Source: Piezodorus guildinii (Eukaryota > Arthropoda > Insecta > Hemiptera > Pentatomidae). From it: a stretch of DNA of 64,000 nt. The stretch is from positions 163,108,366-163,172,365 of the forward strand of contig CM041295.1 of assembly GCA_023052935.1 (NCBI GenBank). The letters are read 5' to 3'. The notes under the pieces are model-generated. The model searched no databases, had not been told where the DNA came from, and worked only from the letters and a program-made list of their open reading frames with translations. Position 1 is the first letter of the stretch; the number at the start of each line of letters is the position of its first letter. Position numbers and translations under genes: made by a program. Below, piece after piece: positions 45,093 to 55,724 of the stretch.

Positions 45093-46406
45093 TTAGGGCT
45101 TTTTCAAGGCAGGAATTAAATTTGATACTAGGTTTGTTAGGACTGATATCAGAGGCATAACTATTGATTTTATTTCTGAGATGAATGATGTCATTAAACT
45201 GGTGAGGTCTGTGACATTTGATGGAGGAGGGATAGGAGAAATTTGATGCTGGGGAAGTTTTTGAGAATTAAAATTTTGAGGTGGTTGAGATTCAGGTTCG
45301 GGATGCTTGAGTGTATGTTGAACCGGCGTGGCCTCACACTGAGTAGACTGGTCACCACCACCAAGTAGTTGGGCGAACGAAACTGTCGGGTCGACGAATT
45401 TTGATGGGTTTCTCCTCGGTCTAGTCTCCTCTTGGCGCTGGGGCTTCAGAAATCTTGACTTGAGATTTTTGTAAATCTCGCAGCCTTTGTAATTCGCCGG
45501 ATGTCCCTTGTGGCACAGAGCGCAAACTGCTGGGATTATCCGAGATTTATTGCACTGCTCAGACTTGTGCTGTTCACCACATTTAACACAGCGCGGTATG
45601 TGGTGGCAATACGTTTTCGTGTGGCCGTATGCTTGACAATTGTGGCATTGTATAATGTCTCTTTTTACATAGGGCTTTTCAATCTTTACTCTCGTGTAAT
45701 AGAGTTTTTCCACTTCATAAATTTTTTCTACTCCTGGAGACGGTTCTAAGTCCACAAAAAATAGAGGTAAAGGAATTTCACTCCTGTCACCTGATTCTTC
45801 TATAATATCTTTCATGACATTAGTTATCTGACGCACTTTGAACCCAAGAGACGTCAGTTCTTGCTTTATTTCCTCAGCTGGTGTAGAGGGGTGTAAATTT
45901 CTTATTACCACCCTTAATGCCCTCTCCTCTCTTAGCTGATACGTGTGAAAATCAGCTTTTGTTTCTGTAAGATATTTTACTATTTTGCGGTACACATCAG
46001 CTGAATCGGGTGATATTTTTGTGTCATTGATACGCGTAAGACATGAGTAGCTTTTGTTATCAATGATTTTATTTAATTGGGTGCATAGTAGTTGAAAATT
46101 TCTTATATTTTTAACAAATATGGGAGGAGGGCGGGGATCTCTCGGTGTAGATTCTGATTCCATGACCTCTTTCTCGATATGGAGTACTTGGTAGGGGTTA
46201 GGAGTAAAAAAGGGAGATTCCTCAGTCATCCCTTGCGATGAAGTCCCGGGTTGTGGTTCCTGTTCGGTAGAAGCAGCTGATGAGGGGGGCGTAGGGCGTT
46301 TGTTATTACGTCTTTGCCTTTGCTTGACCGGGGAAGCAGAAGAGCCAGCTGACCTGGAGCGTTTAATGCTTGCCTTTCCCGCCATGACTTGGTGATAGTA
46401 TCTCAT
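45093..46406 (-). CDS. Element C ORF1, gag-like zinc-knuckle protein
   Basis: 437 aa from ATG 46406; the eighth codon ATG (46385, context GTCATGG) is in a better initiation context and may be the real start, giving MAGKASIKRSRSAGSS. The N-terminus is basic and Ser/Pro-rich. About residues 95-255 hold the conserved Jockey gag region (PPPIFVKNIRNFQLL, VIRNLHPSTPAEEIKQEL, LPLFFVDLEPSP). Three intact zinc knuckles follow: CHNCQAYGHTKTYC, CVKCGEQHKSEQC and CALCHKGHPANYKGC. The C-terminus is hydrophobic. Such proteins bind element RNA and carry it to the nucleus. The stop TAA is directly followed by the ATG of ORF2 (TAAATG), pointing to reinitiation. Confidence 0.92.
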   Translation of the reverse strand: MRYYHQVMAGKASIKRSRSAGSSASPVKQRQRRNNKRPTPPSSAASTEQEPQPGTSSQGMTEESPFFTPNPYQVLHIEKEVMESESTPRDPRPPPIFVKNIRNFQLLCTQLNKIIDNKSYSCLTRINDTKISPDSADVYRKIVKYLTETKADFHTYQLREERALRVVIRNLHPSTPAEEIKQELTSLGFKVRQITNVMKDIIEESGDRSEIPLPLFFVDLEPSPGVEKIYEVEKLYYTRVKIEKPYVKRDIIQCHNCQAYGHTKTYCHHIPRCVKCGEQHKSEQCNKSRIIPAVCALCHKGHPANYKGCEIYKNLKSRFLKPQRQEETRPRRNPSKFVDPTVSFAQLLGGGDQSTQCEATPVQHTLKHPEPESQPPQNFNSQKLPQHQISPIPPPSNVTDLTSLMTSFISEIKSIVMPLISVLTNLVSNLIPALKKP

Positions 46407-46788
46407 TGATACATAAAAATAAAAAAATAAATAAAAAATAAAACAAAAAAAAAAAAATACGTCCGCGCGACCTTGACCTTGTTGTCCGGAGCTCGACGTG
46501 GCCCCTCCAGGGGTCAGTGGAAGACTGGCAAGCTGAGGAAGCTGAGTGGGGATCGCAATATGGCGAAAAAGATAAGGCTTCTCAGCTCTACTTCATACGA
46601 CAACTAAGTAATCGTAAATATTACTACTTACAGTCAGTAGGATTAGTCCATTGTTGACAACGAATGTTGTTGCACAATCACTAATTGTTTATATGTAATA
46701 AAAACAATTATTACACACTAAAAAACTGTTCATAAAGAAGAGACGATATAACGACGTATGTTAATGAACTAGCGCAAGCGCAGAACTC
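46407..46788 (-). promoter_or_regulatory. 5' leader and presumed internal promoter of element C
   Basis: Jockey elements carry their RNA polymerase II promoter inside the transcribed leader. This one starts GAGTTCTGCGCTTGCGCTAG, with a TGCGCTTGCGC palindrome like an NRF-1 site, and contains a GCCATATTG (plus strand AATATGGCG, near 46557-46565) resembling a YY1 site. Function is inferred from position only. Confidence 0.35.
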
Positions 46789-46852
46789 CCTCCTAAATAT
46801 TAGATATAAATATAAATTTTTATTTGAATATACCGTATCACGTGCAATACCA

Positions 46853-47219
46853 TAGGGGTGGGCATAATTGAATGACGATTATCGGATCATTCGATTATTT
46901 AAATCATTCGAATTAATCGATTATCGGATTAATCGGTTTGGAGAAACGAATGACCATTCGAACTGAATCGTTTAACGTTAATCGAGAGATTACAAGGAGC
47001 TCGGATAATCGAACGACCTTTTTTTTTTATTGCTCATCATATAAATTATATGCACATTTGCACCTAGACTCAGCCATCATAGAGACGGGAATTTAGGCAT
47101 ATTGCCTCTCAGAAAGCATATTAATCATTAGATCATTCGATTATGAAATCATTCGATTATTTAAATAATCGAAGTCCGATCATCCGATTATGGCGATCAT
47201 TCGATTATGCACACCCCTA
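46853..47219. mobile_element. hAT-type MITE, copy 2
   Basis: Inverted termini TAGGGGTGGGCATAATTGAA and TAGGGGTGTGCATAATCGAA; perfect 8-bp target duplication CAATACCA at 46845-46852 and 47220-47227. It is related along its length, in reverse orientation, to the MITE at 32081-32383. 367 bp, non-coding. Confidence 0.95.
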
Positions 47220-47589
47220 CAATACCACAGCTACTTCTAATCCACTCTTGTAGGCTACTGGGCCTTTAACTACTGGAGTGGGGTGCTCATTTTTTGACCT
47301 TATCTCCCTAATTGAGTTTTTTTTTAATCATCGATTATTGAAACTTAAAACTGTATTTGACAATAAAAAAACTAAATATGCTTAAAGCCACGAAACAACC
47401 CATTGGCATCACACTAAAAATATCCTGTTTAACAAGATGGATAAAAAGATAGTAGTAGTCATCACTTAACCATACTCAACAACCAAGTTTTTTTCAACTA
47501 CACCTTTTTTTTTTTCAACATTCTAAACCAGGAGGTTCCGCGCTCATCTACTTTTCAGAAACCTCGAAGGATCATCAGAAATTGAAGAA

Positions 47590-48265
47590 GCAAGGACTGA
47601 AAGTAGTGGGAATGGAGTTTGACTTGAAATAAATGGTACTTGATTCAAACCGAATCAACGACATATCGAACATTAAGGTCATTATGGATGAGTTTATTTG
47701 TGACAAAGTAAGACTATTTAGGATTTTGGTTTGTGAGGATTAGATATGATGATTTAGTAGAGTCGATTGGCCTTATGCTAGCCATGTTAATGAGCTGTTC
47801 ATAGTTGAGTGGAAGGTTTGAGTGCTTGTCTAGTAAGTGTTAAAATAAGCAAAATCGGCCAGCCGTTTCTTTTCGTTGAAGACTTGTTATAAGATTAAAA
47901 TTTTGACGTATGTCAAGATGGAGCCCGATGTATCCGATGTGTTCAACAGGGACTACTAATAAAGTGTTTTTCAAGGATACTATAAGGTAGAAAGTCATAG
48001 GTCTGTGGCGAAATAAGAAGGTTATTTGATAATATTTGTTGGAGTTTATTTTAATCCTCCAACAGTTAATTTCAAAACCATTGTTCAATATCTCTGATGT
48101 ACGATTGAAAATTTTGGGATACAGTAATTGAATTATTTTTTACTGAAAACAATAGTGACATCAGCACTAATAGATAGTAAAGTGTCAGTCAGCTGTATAG
48201 GCTGAGTAAAAATTGGTCCTTCGATTGCTCGAGGAACACCAGCTCACTGGATAGAAGTGAACGAA
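47590..48265 (-). pseudogene. Jockey-A family RT fragment
   Basis: Minus-strand text: GVPRAIEGPIFTQPIQLTDT, LLSISADVTIVFS (active site, with the second Asp replaced by Val), then WRIKINSNKYYQITFLF, VEHIGYIGLHLDIRQNF, RLLDKHSNLPLN and the IRSLIWS-like end. Several frameshifts. A relic of the same family as A and B, truncated at both ends. Confidence 0.75.
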
Positions 48266-48269
48266 TAGG

Positions 48270-49100
48270 GAAATAAATTTATTTTAGATTAAACTAGGTA
48301 AGCTTTACTCGTGAGTTTAGATACGTTCTATGGTAAGAAAACAAGATGGCAAGAATGAGAGAAAGATAATTGACAGGCTAATCAATTCATATCCAAACAA
48401 TATATCTATTTTACAACTCGTATTTTGATTACGTGAATTATTCCCATCCCTGATGAACTTCTTAGCAAAATTGTAACAACGTCTATAAATATATCTCAAA
48501 GCATATATTTTGTTTATTTTAAAAAAAAAAAAAAAAAAAAAAAGAAAAGAAAGAAAAACGAAAGTAAAACCTTCAAAAGAGGTCTCGGAATTCTCGAATC
48601 CATTAGAATCATCCAGGAAATGCACAATTGCATTTATTTGAATAATGCGGAAATCTGGCACAAACTATTGAATGTAAAACGGAAGCAGTATTCCTTTCCC
48701 GATGTTCTTAGGTTTTTCATCCAAACAACCCAAACTTCTTTATTATATTAAGACATTTAGTTGGGTATTTAGGGAAATAGATAAATTATTATATAGTAAA
48801 AAGCAATACATGCTTATTACATTAGCTAAAAAGAGTTACTTTAAATACAAACATTAAAGGTAAAAAATAGAGATTTAAACTTAGAAAAAAATATTCTCTC
48901 GGTTGAGTTGGTGTAGATGGGTCCTTGGTGTAGATCGTAGCACTCATTATATCAATTGACTATTGAGACGTAGATTTCCAAAAGGTACTTTATCCATTTT
49001 AAGAATGGATTGTAATTTTTGTGTTTCTTTTTCTTTATTTACCGTTTCTTTTTGTTTTTATCTCTCTTTGTTTTGCAACATACTTAATTTATGTTAAAAT
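48270..49100. other. No gene; A-rich tract
   Basis: Contains about 23 A at 48521-48543 followed by GAAAAGAAAGAAAAACG. No coding signature. Confidence 0.5.
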
Positions 49101-49109
49101 ATAGCTGTG

Positions 49110-49176
49110 TGATATATATGTGTGAGTGTGTGTGTATACACACACACACACACACATATGTATATACATACATATA

Positions 49177-49271
<95 letters not shown>

Positions 49272-49275
49272 GTCT
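49110..49275. repeat. Compound microsatellite (TG)n (CA)n (TA)n (TAA)n
   Basis: GTGTGTGTGT, CACACACACACACACA, about 37 TA units (49176-49250), then TAA units to about 49270. It lies just outside the left end of the foldback element. The following TAGTCTTTATTGATATACAT may be a minus-strand LINE tail that uses the TAA tract as its end. Confidence 0.95.
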
Positions 49276-49358
49276 TTATTGATATACATATAAACATTCA
49301 TAATACAGTTTTATTTACATTTTTTCTTCTTTCTTTATATACATATACATATATAGCA

Positions 49359-49527
49359 TTTCCAAGTCAAATGTAACTTTTTCCAAGTCAAATGTAACCT
49401 TTTCCAAGTCAAATGTAACCCTTTCCATTTCAAATGTCACCTTTTCCAAGTCAAATGTAACCATTTCCATTTCAAATGTCACCTTTTCCATTTCAAATGT
49501 TACCTTTTCCAAGTCAAATGTCACCTT
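49359..49527 (-). repeat. 21-bp minisatellite, left arm (8 units)
   Basis: Eight units of 21 bp; on the minus strand each reads as a heptapeptide KVTFDLE or KVTFEME with synonymous and conservative changes. The same array with nine units is at 61304-61492 on the plus strand. No ATG opens it and stops lie just upstream, so translation is doubtful. Confidence 0.95.
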
Positions 49528-49767
49528 TTTCTTCACTTCTAGCCTTAAATATTCCGTTTTATTTATTTATTTATTGAAAAATAATTAGTTTGATTAAAAT
49601 TATGACTTTTTTAATAATTTTGGCAAATCTGTTTTTTTGTTTTGTTTTTAGATATTTGATATCAAGTTCTGTTTTTTACGAACTAAAATTAAAAAAAATA
49701 TTTAGTTTTAAAATAGTTGTTGATTTTGAATTTTTACAGGAGAGGGATGGTTTTTGGGAATAATTAA

Positions 49768-50175
49768 TGTGTTTTCGGGTATTATAATTACGTTTTTCGA
49801 GATGTCTTTTTTATCGCTCGCGTGCATATTAACTCGCATTTACTTTAAATGTTTTTTATTGATATAGGGCTTAATTAATGTGTTTTCGGGTATTATAATT
49901 ACGTTTTTCGAGCTGTATTTTTTATCGCTCGCGTGTATATTAACTCGCATTTACTTTTAATGTTTTTTATTGATATAGGGCTTAATTAATGTGTTTTCGG
50001 GTATTATAATTACGTTTTTCGAGCTGTATTTTTTATCGCTCGCGTGTATATTAACTCGCATTTACTTTTAATGTTTTTTATTGATATAGGGCTTAATTAA
50101 TGTGTTTTCGGGTATTATAATTACGTTTTTCGAGCTGTATTTTTTATCGCTCGCGTGTATATTAACTCGCATTTA
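49768..50175 (+). repeat. 111-bp tandem array, left arm outer part
   Basis: Just under four units. Spacing of CTTAATTAATGTG is 111 bp (49870, 49981, 50092). A unit contains TTTTCGGGTATTATAATTAC, TTTTTATCGCTCGCGTG and AACTCGCATTTACTTTTAAT. The array is interrupted in its last unit by LINE E and resumes at 55725. Confidence 0.95.
50165..50175. repeat. Target-site duplication of element E, left copy
   Basis: ACTCGCATTTA is repeated at 55725-55735; the two halves join into a normal 111-bp unit when E is removed. Confidence 0.9.
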
Positions 50176-50599
50176 TTTTATTTATTTATTTGTAACATAA
50201 AGGCTTTTCAACCATAGAGGTTATTTTAGCCCTAAACTAATAATGCAGATACAATATAATAAAAGTAATAATACATACATATCTACTAATAATACATACA
50301 TATATACTAATAATACATACATATATACTAATAATAATACATACATGATAAATAATAAAATACCATACAAACATTACACATAATATACGAAATAATACAT
50401 ACAATACGAAAATAATACATACAAAAATACTAATCACAAAATACATAATACATAATAAAATAAAATACATAATACACTAAAAATACATAAATACAAACAA
50501 TTATATAAGATAACTACATATAAGAAAAGAATAAAAAAAAAATATAATAAAAATAAAAAAAATAATAATAATATATATAATATTAAAAATAAAAACAGG

Positions 50600-50602
<3 letters not shown>

Positions 50603-50656
<54 letters not shown>
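50603..50656 (-). repeat. A54 tract within element E
   Basis: An unbroken run of 54 T on the plus strand, between ORF2 and a further 427 bases that still lie inside the target duplication. Confidence 0.97.
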
Positions 50657-50661
<5 letters not shown>

Positions 50662-53600
50662 TGGAAAATATTGATGAGTCTTTTAGATAATTCATCAGTT
50701 TGGTGGCTGACTCCTGGGTATTTTGTAATATTGTTCCAATATCATTCTCCATACCAATCCCTCTTCGCTCGGCTTCGAAGGAAAAGCAATCCAACAGTAT
50801 ATGGGGTACTGTGAGGAGAACTCCACAGGAGGTGCATTGAGGCGGTGATCCCCTCGCCATCAGGTAGCCGTGGGTCAGCCTTGTGTGGCCAATCCTCAGT
50901 CGAGCCAGTACCACTTCCTCCTTCCTGCACAGCCGTAGGTCTGCTCGGTTGGGTTTCACTGAAGGCTCGACTACTCTAAGTTTATTCTCCCTCATAAAAA
51001 ACCATACTTTTTGCCAATGTTCTGTGGCCTTTTCTTTTATGAGGGCGATTACTTCCCGCGTTGACGCACCCGGAACAAACATACCTTCTGTTACAGCTAA
51101 TTTCGCTTTGGTATCAGCTAGTTCGTTTCCTTTTATGCCACAGTGACCAGGTAACCATATAAATTCTATTCTTCTACCAACCCTCTCCAATGCATTTAAT
51201 TGTGTTAATGTATCTACCACAAGTGGGTCCACAGAAAATGTATTTGTTAAAGCCTTAAGAGCCGACTTGGAATCTGTGCAGATAAATGCGTTCCCTATGC
51301 TGCTAATGTAATCATGCACCGCGCGATTTATTGCAAGCAACTCAGCGTGATATGATGAACAAAAAGGTGGTAACGAATACATTTTTACGCCCTCCGAGAT
51401 TACAGCGGAGCCCACTCCATCTGTTGTTTTGGATCCATCCGTATAAATATAGGTCCACCCGCTATGTTTCCGCTGAAATTGCAGAAATTGCAATTTCTGT
51501 TCTGATTGGCTGATTATATCTTTGCCCCTTTTGCAGTTCATACGGTGTGTTTTAGGTATTGAATGTAGCCACGGTTCTGATTGCAATAGTCGAAAGACCA
51601 GAGGCGTCGGTAAGGAATGAAGGTCAAGTTTGGATCTGTGTACAGAGCATCTTTCTGGTAGTGAAAGTTTCAATTGGTTAATTTGTTGGTTCATTTCTGA
51701 CTGGCCGAACAAATTATTTAATGGGTGATTTGGTGAGATAGAACTTTAACGTAATACGCTAAGTCTAGAATCTGTCTCCGTATACTCAGAGGCATTACAC
51801 CAGCTTCAACTTCAAGACTCGCGGTGGGACTTGAGCGGAAAGCGCCCGTGGCTATGCGAAGAGCTGTGTTTTGAACCGGCTCAAGCATCTCTAGCGTTCT
51901 TTTGCTCGCGGAGCCGTATGCTGTACAAGCACATTCCAATTTGGGACGTATAAGAGTCAAATATAATCGGATTAAGCTGATTCTGTCCGCTCCCCAGTAA
52001 TAATTATTAGCAATTTTTAAAACATTTAAAGCCTGAAAACAATTTGACCTAACTTGTTTAATATGAGAAGTCCACCTAAGAGAGCGGTCTAAAATTACAC
52101 CGAGATATTTTACGCTTGTCCGATATGGTATTTCTTCCCCCCTGATTTTAACGTTTTCGACAGTAAAATTTCGCTTTCTTGTAAATATTATCGCCTGAGA
52201 TTTGGAGACAGATATTCTAAAGCCGTGGTTGTCTAGCCAAGAAGTAATGTTTAATAAAGACTCCTGTAAAATATTGCGCATATGAGTTGGATCCTTACCC
52301 TTTACATACACCACAACATCGTCAACATACATCAAGGCTGTAGCTGGGAGCTTTAGGGCTGTGGAAACTCCATCTATGACCAGGCTGAATAAGATTGGGC
52401 TTAGAACGCTTCCTTGTGGGACGCCGCTAGACTGCTCAAATATCCTTGATAGAACATTGCCGGATTTTATGTAAAACGTTCTATTACTTAGGAAGTTCGA
52501 AATGAATTGAAATAGTTGACCATAAATCCCAATTTCCGATAATTTTCCCAAAATATTAGTTTTGTTTACTGAGTTAAACGCATTTTCGATATCCAAGAAA
52601 ACGGCTAGAAGGGATTGTTTTGATCTAAATGATCCTAAAACTTCAGTTTCCAGCTTTATTAAATTATCCGATGTTGATCTACCAGACCGAAAGCCACTTT
52701 GCCAAACGTTTAGTAAATTGTTCCTTTCGATAAACCATTTTAAACGATTCGCAACCATTCGTTCCAATAGCTTAAAAAGGAAACTAGTGAGTGTGATCGG
52801 ACGGTAACTAGAAGTTAATTCTTTAGGCTTACCTTTTTTAAGGATTGGTATAATTTCCGACTTGTGCCAATCGTCGGGAAAGAAGGTGGAGCAGTAAGCC
52901 TTGTTTAGAAATTTATGAATTTGAATTTTGTTGTAATATGAAAGATTTTTCAACATACTGTACGTTATTTTATCAGGTCCCGGAGAGCATTCCTTACATG
53001 ATTTTAAGGCTCGGCTGAATTCTAAGTATGAAAAAGGAAGGTTCAAAGTCTCAACTTGGACGCCCACCCGAACTGAATCATTTGTCGATGTCGCTAAGTG
53101 TTCATCAGGTGGTGATGAAAATGTCAAGCTGAAATATTCTCCAATGGCATTGACTATAGCCACAGGATCGGTGATCAAAGCATTATTTTTTTTGAGCACC
53201 TTTAGGGAGACAGGTGGTTTTCGACCCATTATTTTCCGTACTATATCCCAAACTTCGGTAACCGGAGTGTTAATATTTATTTTGGATACGAACTCCCGCC
53301 AGCAGATTTTTTTATTTTGTTTTACAATATAACGTGCATGTTTTCGAGCTGTGACATATTTTTCAAAATTTTCAGAACTCGGTTTATTTTTAAATTTTCG
53401 GAGCGCTCTTTTTCTATTGTTTATAGCTATAGAGCAATCTTTAGTCCACCAAGGGACAGAGATCCCCCTATTATTTGGCCTACTTTTGGGAATTGATCAA
53501 TCAGCTGCGTAAATAATGGTTTGCTTGATCATATCATATTGTGTTACTAAATCGTTTTCATGAAACTGCAGGGAGGAAAAGTCTGCCAAAGATCGATAGT

Positions 53601-54305
53601 GATCCCAGTCGGCACGCTTTATAAGCCATCGCGAGGGGGCAACATGGTTGGAACTCTATCAAGGTAGTCAATTTTAATAGGGTAATGATCACTACCATAT
53701 GTATCATTCATTGTGCGCCATCCTAATTTTGAAGATATATTTGGGGTTGTTAAAGACAGATCAATACTGGATAATGTGCCAGTCCGAGGACATATATAAG
53801 TGTGGGATAAGTCATTTAAAATAATTAAATTTTTGGCATCTATGAAAGCCTCTACAAGCTTCCCTCCATTATCAGATTGTGAGGCACCCCAGAGAGGGCT
53901 GTGACAGTTGAAGTCACCAAGCCAAAGCACTGGTGCTGGAAGTTCGTCGCTTAGGTCATATAATGCGCTGGTCGGAAAATTATTAGCAGGGGGTATATAT
54001 ATACAACATATAATCATAGGAAGAGGCGCCAAGATCTGTACGGCTACAGCTTGTAGGGTAGATCTTAATGGGAGATGGAAGCAGGGGACATCATGAGCCG
54101 CCAATATAGCAACTCCACCGCATGCTTTTTTCCCTTCTGTGTAGTCTTTTCGGAAGATTTGAAAATTTCTAAATTTCGCACTATGTTTTGGCAGTAAGTG
54201 TGTTTCTTGCAAACAAATTATGTTGGTTTTACACTCCCGCACTACGATTTCCAAATCATCTTTGTGATGAAGAAACCCTCGTATATTCCATTGGAGTACA
54301 TTCAT
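50657..54305 (-). pseudogene. Element E ORF2: endonuclease, reverse transcriptase, RNase H
   Basis: From ATG 54305: MNVLQWNIRGFLHHKDDL, CLQETHLLPK, LGDFNCHSPLWGA, TYGSDHYPI (APE endonuclease). A frameshift at about 53637 and a TGA at about 53505 interrupt the linker. RT (53229-51718): GPDKITYSML, SYRPITLTSFLFKLLERMV, QSGFRSGRSTSD, FLDIENAFNSV, SGVPQGSVLSPILF, LMYVDDVVVYV with intact Asp pair, and VKYLGVILDRSLRW. A frameshift near 51727 precedes RNase H (YIYTDGSKTTDGVGSA, SSYHAELLAI, FICTDSKSALKA, WLPGHCGIKGNELAD, complete catalytic set) and a C-terminal CTSC...HILLDC motif. The frame enters the A54 tract at FSKI without a stop codon. About 1,200 codons in all. Confidence 0.92.
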
Positions 54306-54347
54306 AAGTAGGCGAGGAGAAATATGCACAACTTGTTAACTTATTGG

Positions 54348-55686
54348 TTACTGAGGTGTAGTTAATTTTTGTTTGGTCTTCCCTCGTGTCCGCTGTTGTT
54401 GCGGGGGCGAGGCTTTGTTTACCTGAGCTGATTTAGAAATTTCTTTTGTAATTGAGTTGGATATCAAACTTTGTAACGAAGAATCTTTATTAATTTCATT
54501 TAATGGATGCCCGTTATGTATTAACTTTTCGAGATTAGATGTTTCGGGAGATATATTTTTTATTTTATCATCTGGTGTAGTAGCCGAGTTGGTCTCGTTA
54601 GCGTTTATTTGGTTAGTATTTAGTGAAATCGGATTAAAACATGGGTTTTTTGTTTCGAGCGTTGTTGAGGAACTACTTTTTTGTTTATTTGTGTTGCTTG
54701 GCAATGGGTTGTTTTGTACATAAGTATCTCGCGTACTGATTTTTGATTCTACGGCTTGAATTTTTACCATTAATGATTCAATTTGGGATGCAAGTTTTTC
54801 CAATTGTTTATTTAAATCTATACTTGGAGCCGGAGTAGATACGATAGTAGAGTAGCTCCCCGTAGAGGGAACTATGGGTGTTCTATTTTCTATAATTTTT
54901 TTAGCTACGGGATAAGGTATTCTATCGGTTACTTTTAATTTTTGAATTTCTTTTTCTTTTAAAAATACGGGACACAAATGTGACCATGCTGGATGCGAGT
55001 CAGAACAGTTAATACATTTTATGGGGTTGCTACATCCCTCACCGTGTTTGGGCCGACTGCAATTACCACAAATATTTCGTTGGCAGTTACGGGAATTGTG
55101 ATTAAAAGAAAAACAATTAAAACATTGGAGAGGGTTTGGAATATAAGGCCTAACCTTAATGTTAATAAAATCTAATTTAAGGTTACCTGGCAACTCTGGT
55201 TTCTCAAAGGTTATGATGAGCAGAGAGGTGGGGACCTTAGTTTCTCCTGATCTTCTGTAAATTCTTCTTACTTCTATCACACCTTCATGTCGTAATTCTT
55301 CCTTAAGCTCTTGTTCAGTACAGCTATTAAATTCAGGGCAGTAAATAACACCTTTTGTATAATTCAAAAATGGGTGCAGTGTAAAGTTGACTTCCGAGTT
55401 TTTCATATTGTTTTATATTTTTTAAATTTAGAAAATCTTTCTCATTATTTACTTCTAGTAACAGGTTCCCATTTCTTAATAATTTTACTTTTATTTGTGG
55501 TGCAAAACTTTTGAAGAATCTACATAACTTGAATGGGCTAGAGGTTCGGAATGTCTTACCCTCTTCTGTGAAAGATACAACTATATATTTCTTGATCCAA
55601 GGAATTCCAGTCCGTTTTGAGTGGCAAGCGAATATATCCGGCGGTTTTGGGTCCTGATTTCCAACCATTTTGGTCATAATATCCAT
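54348..55686 (-). pseudogene. Element E ORF1, gag-like zinc-knuckle protein (one frameshift)
   Basis: It starts at ATG 55686 (MDIMTKMVGNQDPKPPDIF), open to a frameshift at about 55405-55430, where the second frame continues from NSEVNFTLHPFLNYTKGVIY to TAG-type stop at 54348. The middle has an RNA-recognition-like fold pattern (GVIYCPEFNSCTEQELKEEL, IEVRRIYRR, LLIITFEKPELP) and CFNCFSFNHNSRNC, CGNCSRPKHGEGC and CINCSDSHPAWSHLC zinc knuckles, all with Cys/His in place. The C-terminal third is polar with many Asn and Ser and a short coiled-coil-like LNKQLEKLASQIESLMVKIQ. It would bind element RNA. ORF2's first ATG lies about 40 bases downstream of its stop. Confidence 0.9.
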
Positions 55687-55724
55687 AAAGGCTTATCTAC
55701 TACTGGATGGTATCTACTACTGAT

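Larger units (their letters stand above)
41966..46788 (-). mobile_element. Full-length Jockey-clade retrotransposon, element C
   Basis: Bounded by 13-bp target duplications. On the minus strand: 5' leader 46788-46407 (382 bp), ORF1, ORF2 and a 450-bp 3' UTR ending AATAAATAAAAGTTATA and about 13 A. It has no RNase H and has the Jockey C-terminal PRRLKRQWPRDLL. Only one frameshift was seen in about 3.99 kb of coding sequence. It is the best preserved copy of its family in the window; truncated relatives are at 16.3, 18.9 and 23.7 kb. Confidence 0.95.
50176..55724 (-). mobile_element. I-clade non-LTR retrotransposon, element E (near full length)
   Basis: Flanked by an 11-bp target duplication. 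Minus strand: 38-bp leader (with CAGTAGTAGAT twice), ORF1 with three zinc knuckles, ORF2 with endonuclease, RT and RNase H, then an A54 tract (50603-50656) and 427 more bases ending GTTACAAATAAATAAATAAA. The order APE-RT-RNase H and the ORF1 type place it in the I group. A few frameshifts and one stop disable it. Confidence 0.93.

Noticed and set aside
49089..49376. Open frames of Tyr/Ile and His/Thr repeats
   Set aside because: They are translations of TA, CA and TAA microsatellites in several frames on both strands.
51718..51741. Separate RT and RNase H genes in element E
   Set aside because: The domain order and the homologous text across the junction show one ORF2 broken by a frameshift.
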